NCBI GenBank assembly: GCA_051201675.1
Contig: CP179212.1
Span: forward strand, 2,046,001-2,110,000
Length of the DNA: 64,000 nt
Source: HTCC2207 sp002685195
GTDB taxonomy: Bacteria > Pseudomonadota > Gammaproteobacteria > Pseudomonadales > Porticoccaceae
Reading direction: 5' to 3'
Shown in pieces: positions 63,471 through 64,000 of this stretch. Every line of letters begins with the position of its first letter. Position 1 is the first letter of the stretch. The position numbers and the translations under genes are program-made. The notes under the pieces are model-generated. The model was not told the DNA's origin, ran no database searches, and saw only the letters and a list, made by a program, of their open reading frames with translations.

Positions 63471-64000
63471 ATGCGACGCCAATACTCAATAAGAGTTAAA
63501 TTACCTGCGCTAATAGCTTTAGCTTGTTTGGTATTTGGGCTTCTCAGCTGGATTATTATTGTGTCCCAAACCACTAAACTCTCAAATCAGGCAGTCCAAG
63601 ATAAAAGCCGATCTACCCTCAAACAACTGGCTGAAAGTATCCGCACCCCTCTTTTTAGCAATGATATTATCGGAATCCAGTTCGCTCTGAGAAACGCCAC
63701 TGAAGATCCAGCTATCTACAGCGCTAGTTTATATGACGTAGCAAATACATTGATTGCTCAAAGCTCTCAATCTCAAGAAACTCCACAAAGACTAGAGAAT
63801 TTCAGACATAGCATCGAACTTGAGGACGCCCTGGCTGGAACTCTGACAATATCAGTTATTAGCCAACCCATCTATAGTGCATATTCACAGATTTTCCTAT
63901 TATGGATGCTAGCCTGGCTTATATTCACTGGAGCCTCTACCTATGTTAGCTATCAATTCTCTGATGGACTTTCCCGTCGACTAAGATTGTTGACTAATCG
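63471..64000 (+). CDS. Smp/YtjB (AhpA)-like membrane protein, cut by the right edge
   Basis: The frame is open from the ATG at 63471 to the window end, at least 176 codons. It encodes MRRQYSIRVKLPALIALACL, a first membrane segment (about 11-31), a periplasmic domain of about 105 residues, and a second membrane segment (about 140-162). The sequence continues with basic SRRLRLL in the cytoplasm. Topology and position divergent from serB match the Smp/YtjB family, whose function is unclear. A longer sensor-type protein cannot be excluded because the 3' end is missing. Confidence 0.75.
   Translation, partial: MRRQYSIRVKLPALIALACLVFGLLSWIIIVSQTTKLSNQAVQDKSRSTLKQLAESIRTPLFSNDIIGIQFALRNATEDPAIYSASLYDVANTLIAQSSQSQETPQRLENFRHSIELEDALAGTLTISVISQPIYSAYSQIFLLWMLAWLIFTGASTYVSYQFSDGLSRRLRLLTN

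Noticed and set aside
63392..63574. 61-residue extension of serB
   Set aside because: It overlaps the divergent smp-like gene and its promoter region; SerB length fits the later ATG.
1..64000. Search by eye for tRNA, rRNA, CRISPR, insertion sequences, integrases and attachment-site repeats
   Set aside because: Spacers are too short or show no cloverleaf, repeat array, terminal inverted repeats or transposase frames.

Overview
The window is a compact bacterial chromosome segment of 64 kb with about 68 protein genes, short spacers and no rRNA, tRNA, insertion sequence, prophage, integrase or CRISPR array that I can see. No stretch longer than about 300 bases lacks a gene; the longest spacers are about 200 to 245 bases, at divergent promoters. 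The gene content and gene order (isc cluster, trmJ/suhB, hda-DUF2066/purMN, rnfABCDGE, rsmI/lpoA-yraN-diaA-dolP, rplM-rpsI-petABC-sspAB, zapE/zapG, efp/epmA, serB/smp) are those of a gammaproteobacterium. The fairly AT-rich composition, Rnf pump, Na+/alanine symporter and paired DUF3604 proteins suggest a marine, heterotrophic lineage near the Cellvibrionales/SAR92 type. That placement is inference, since no search was run.

Layout. 1-4720: iron-sulfur cluster assembly (iscR-iscS-iscU-iscA-hscB-hscA, minus strand, hscA cut by the left edge), led by a promoter overlapping a near-perfect IscR type 1 box; the iscR reading frame is broken by one base. 4740-6417: trmJ and suhB, divergent. 6438-12141: an unusual four-gene minus-strand operon of two paralogous DUF3604 metallohydrolase-like proteins, a membrane-anchored parvulin and a HupE/UreJ-like membrane protein; this is the best candidate here for an undescribed system. 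12388-16606: amino acid permease, SDR, aldehyde dehydrogenase, thioredoxin-like lipoprotein. 16816-20028: arsC-wrbA-DUF2069-sppA operon. 20195-23264: two-component pair ending in an HD-GYP response regulator. 23261-28615: hda and DUF2066 divergent from purMN, then DUF3108 and DUF3014 proteins. 28637-31906: dcd, mrp and metG. 32031-37342: the complete rnfABCDGE operon. 37346-45819: VOC proteins, a PLP dehydratase, MscS, argG, a formyltransferase, pyrC-rnt and a Na+/alanine symporter. 45913-50736: thioesterase, rsmI, and lpoA-yraN-diaA-like-dolP. 50740-58037: thiolase, sspBA, the cytochrome bc1 genes (cytochrome b and c1 fused in one frame), rpsI-rplM and zapE. 58229-64000: zapG, comF, cysE, epmA, efp, serB and a smp-like gene cut by the right edge.

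How the genes work together. IscS, IscU, IscA, HscB and HscA build Fe-S clusters that are needed by the Rnf ferredoxin domains, the Rieske protein and IscR itself. Rnf and the bc1 complex form two energy-conserving membrane modules. PurM/PurN, PyrC, ArgG, Dcd, SerB and CysE cover nucleotide and amino acid synthesis. LpoA, DolP, YraN and the DiaA-like protein form the conserved envelope/replication block. The most notable observations are the iscR frameshift beneath an intact IscR operator, the cytochrome b-c1 fusion, the DUF3604 operon, and the rsmI and lpoA start codons that overlap head to head.
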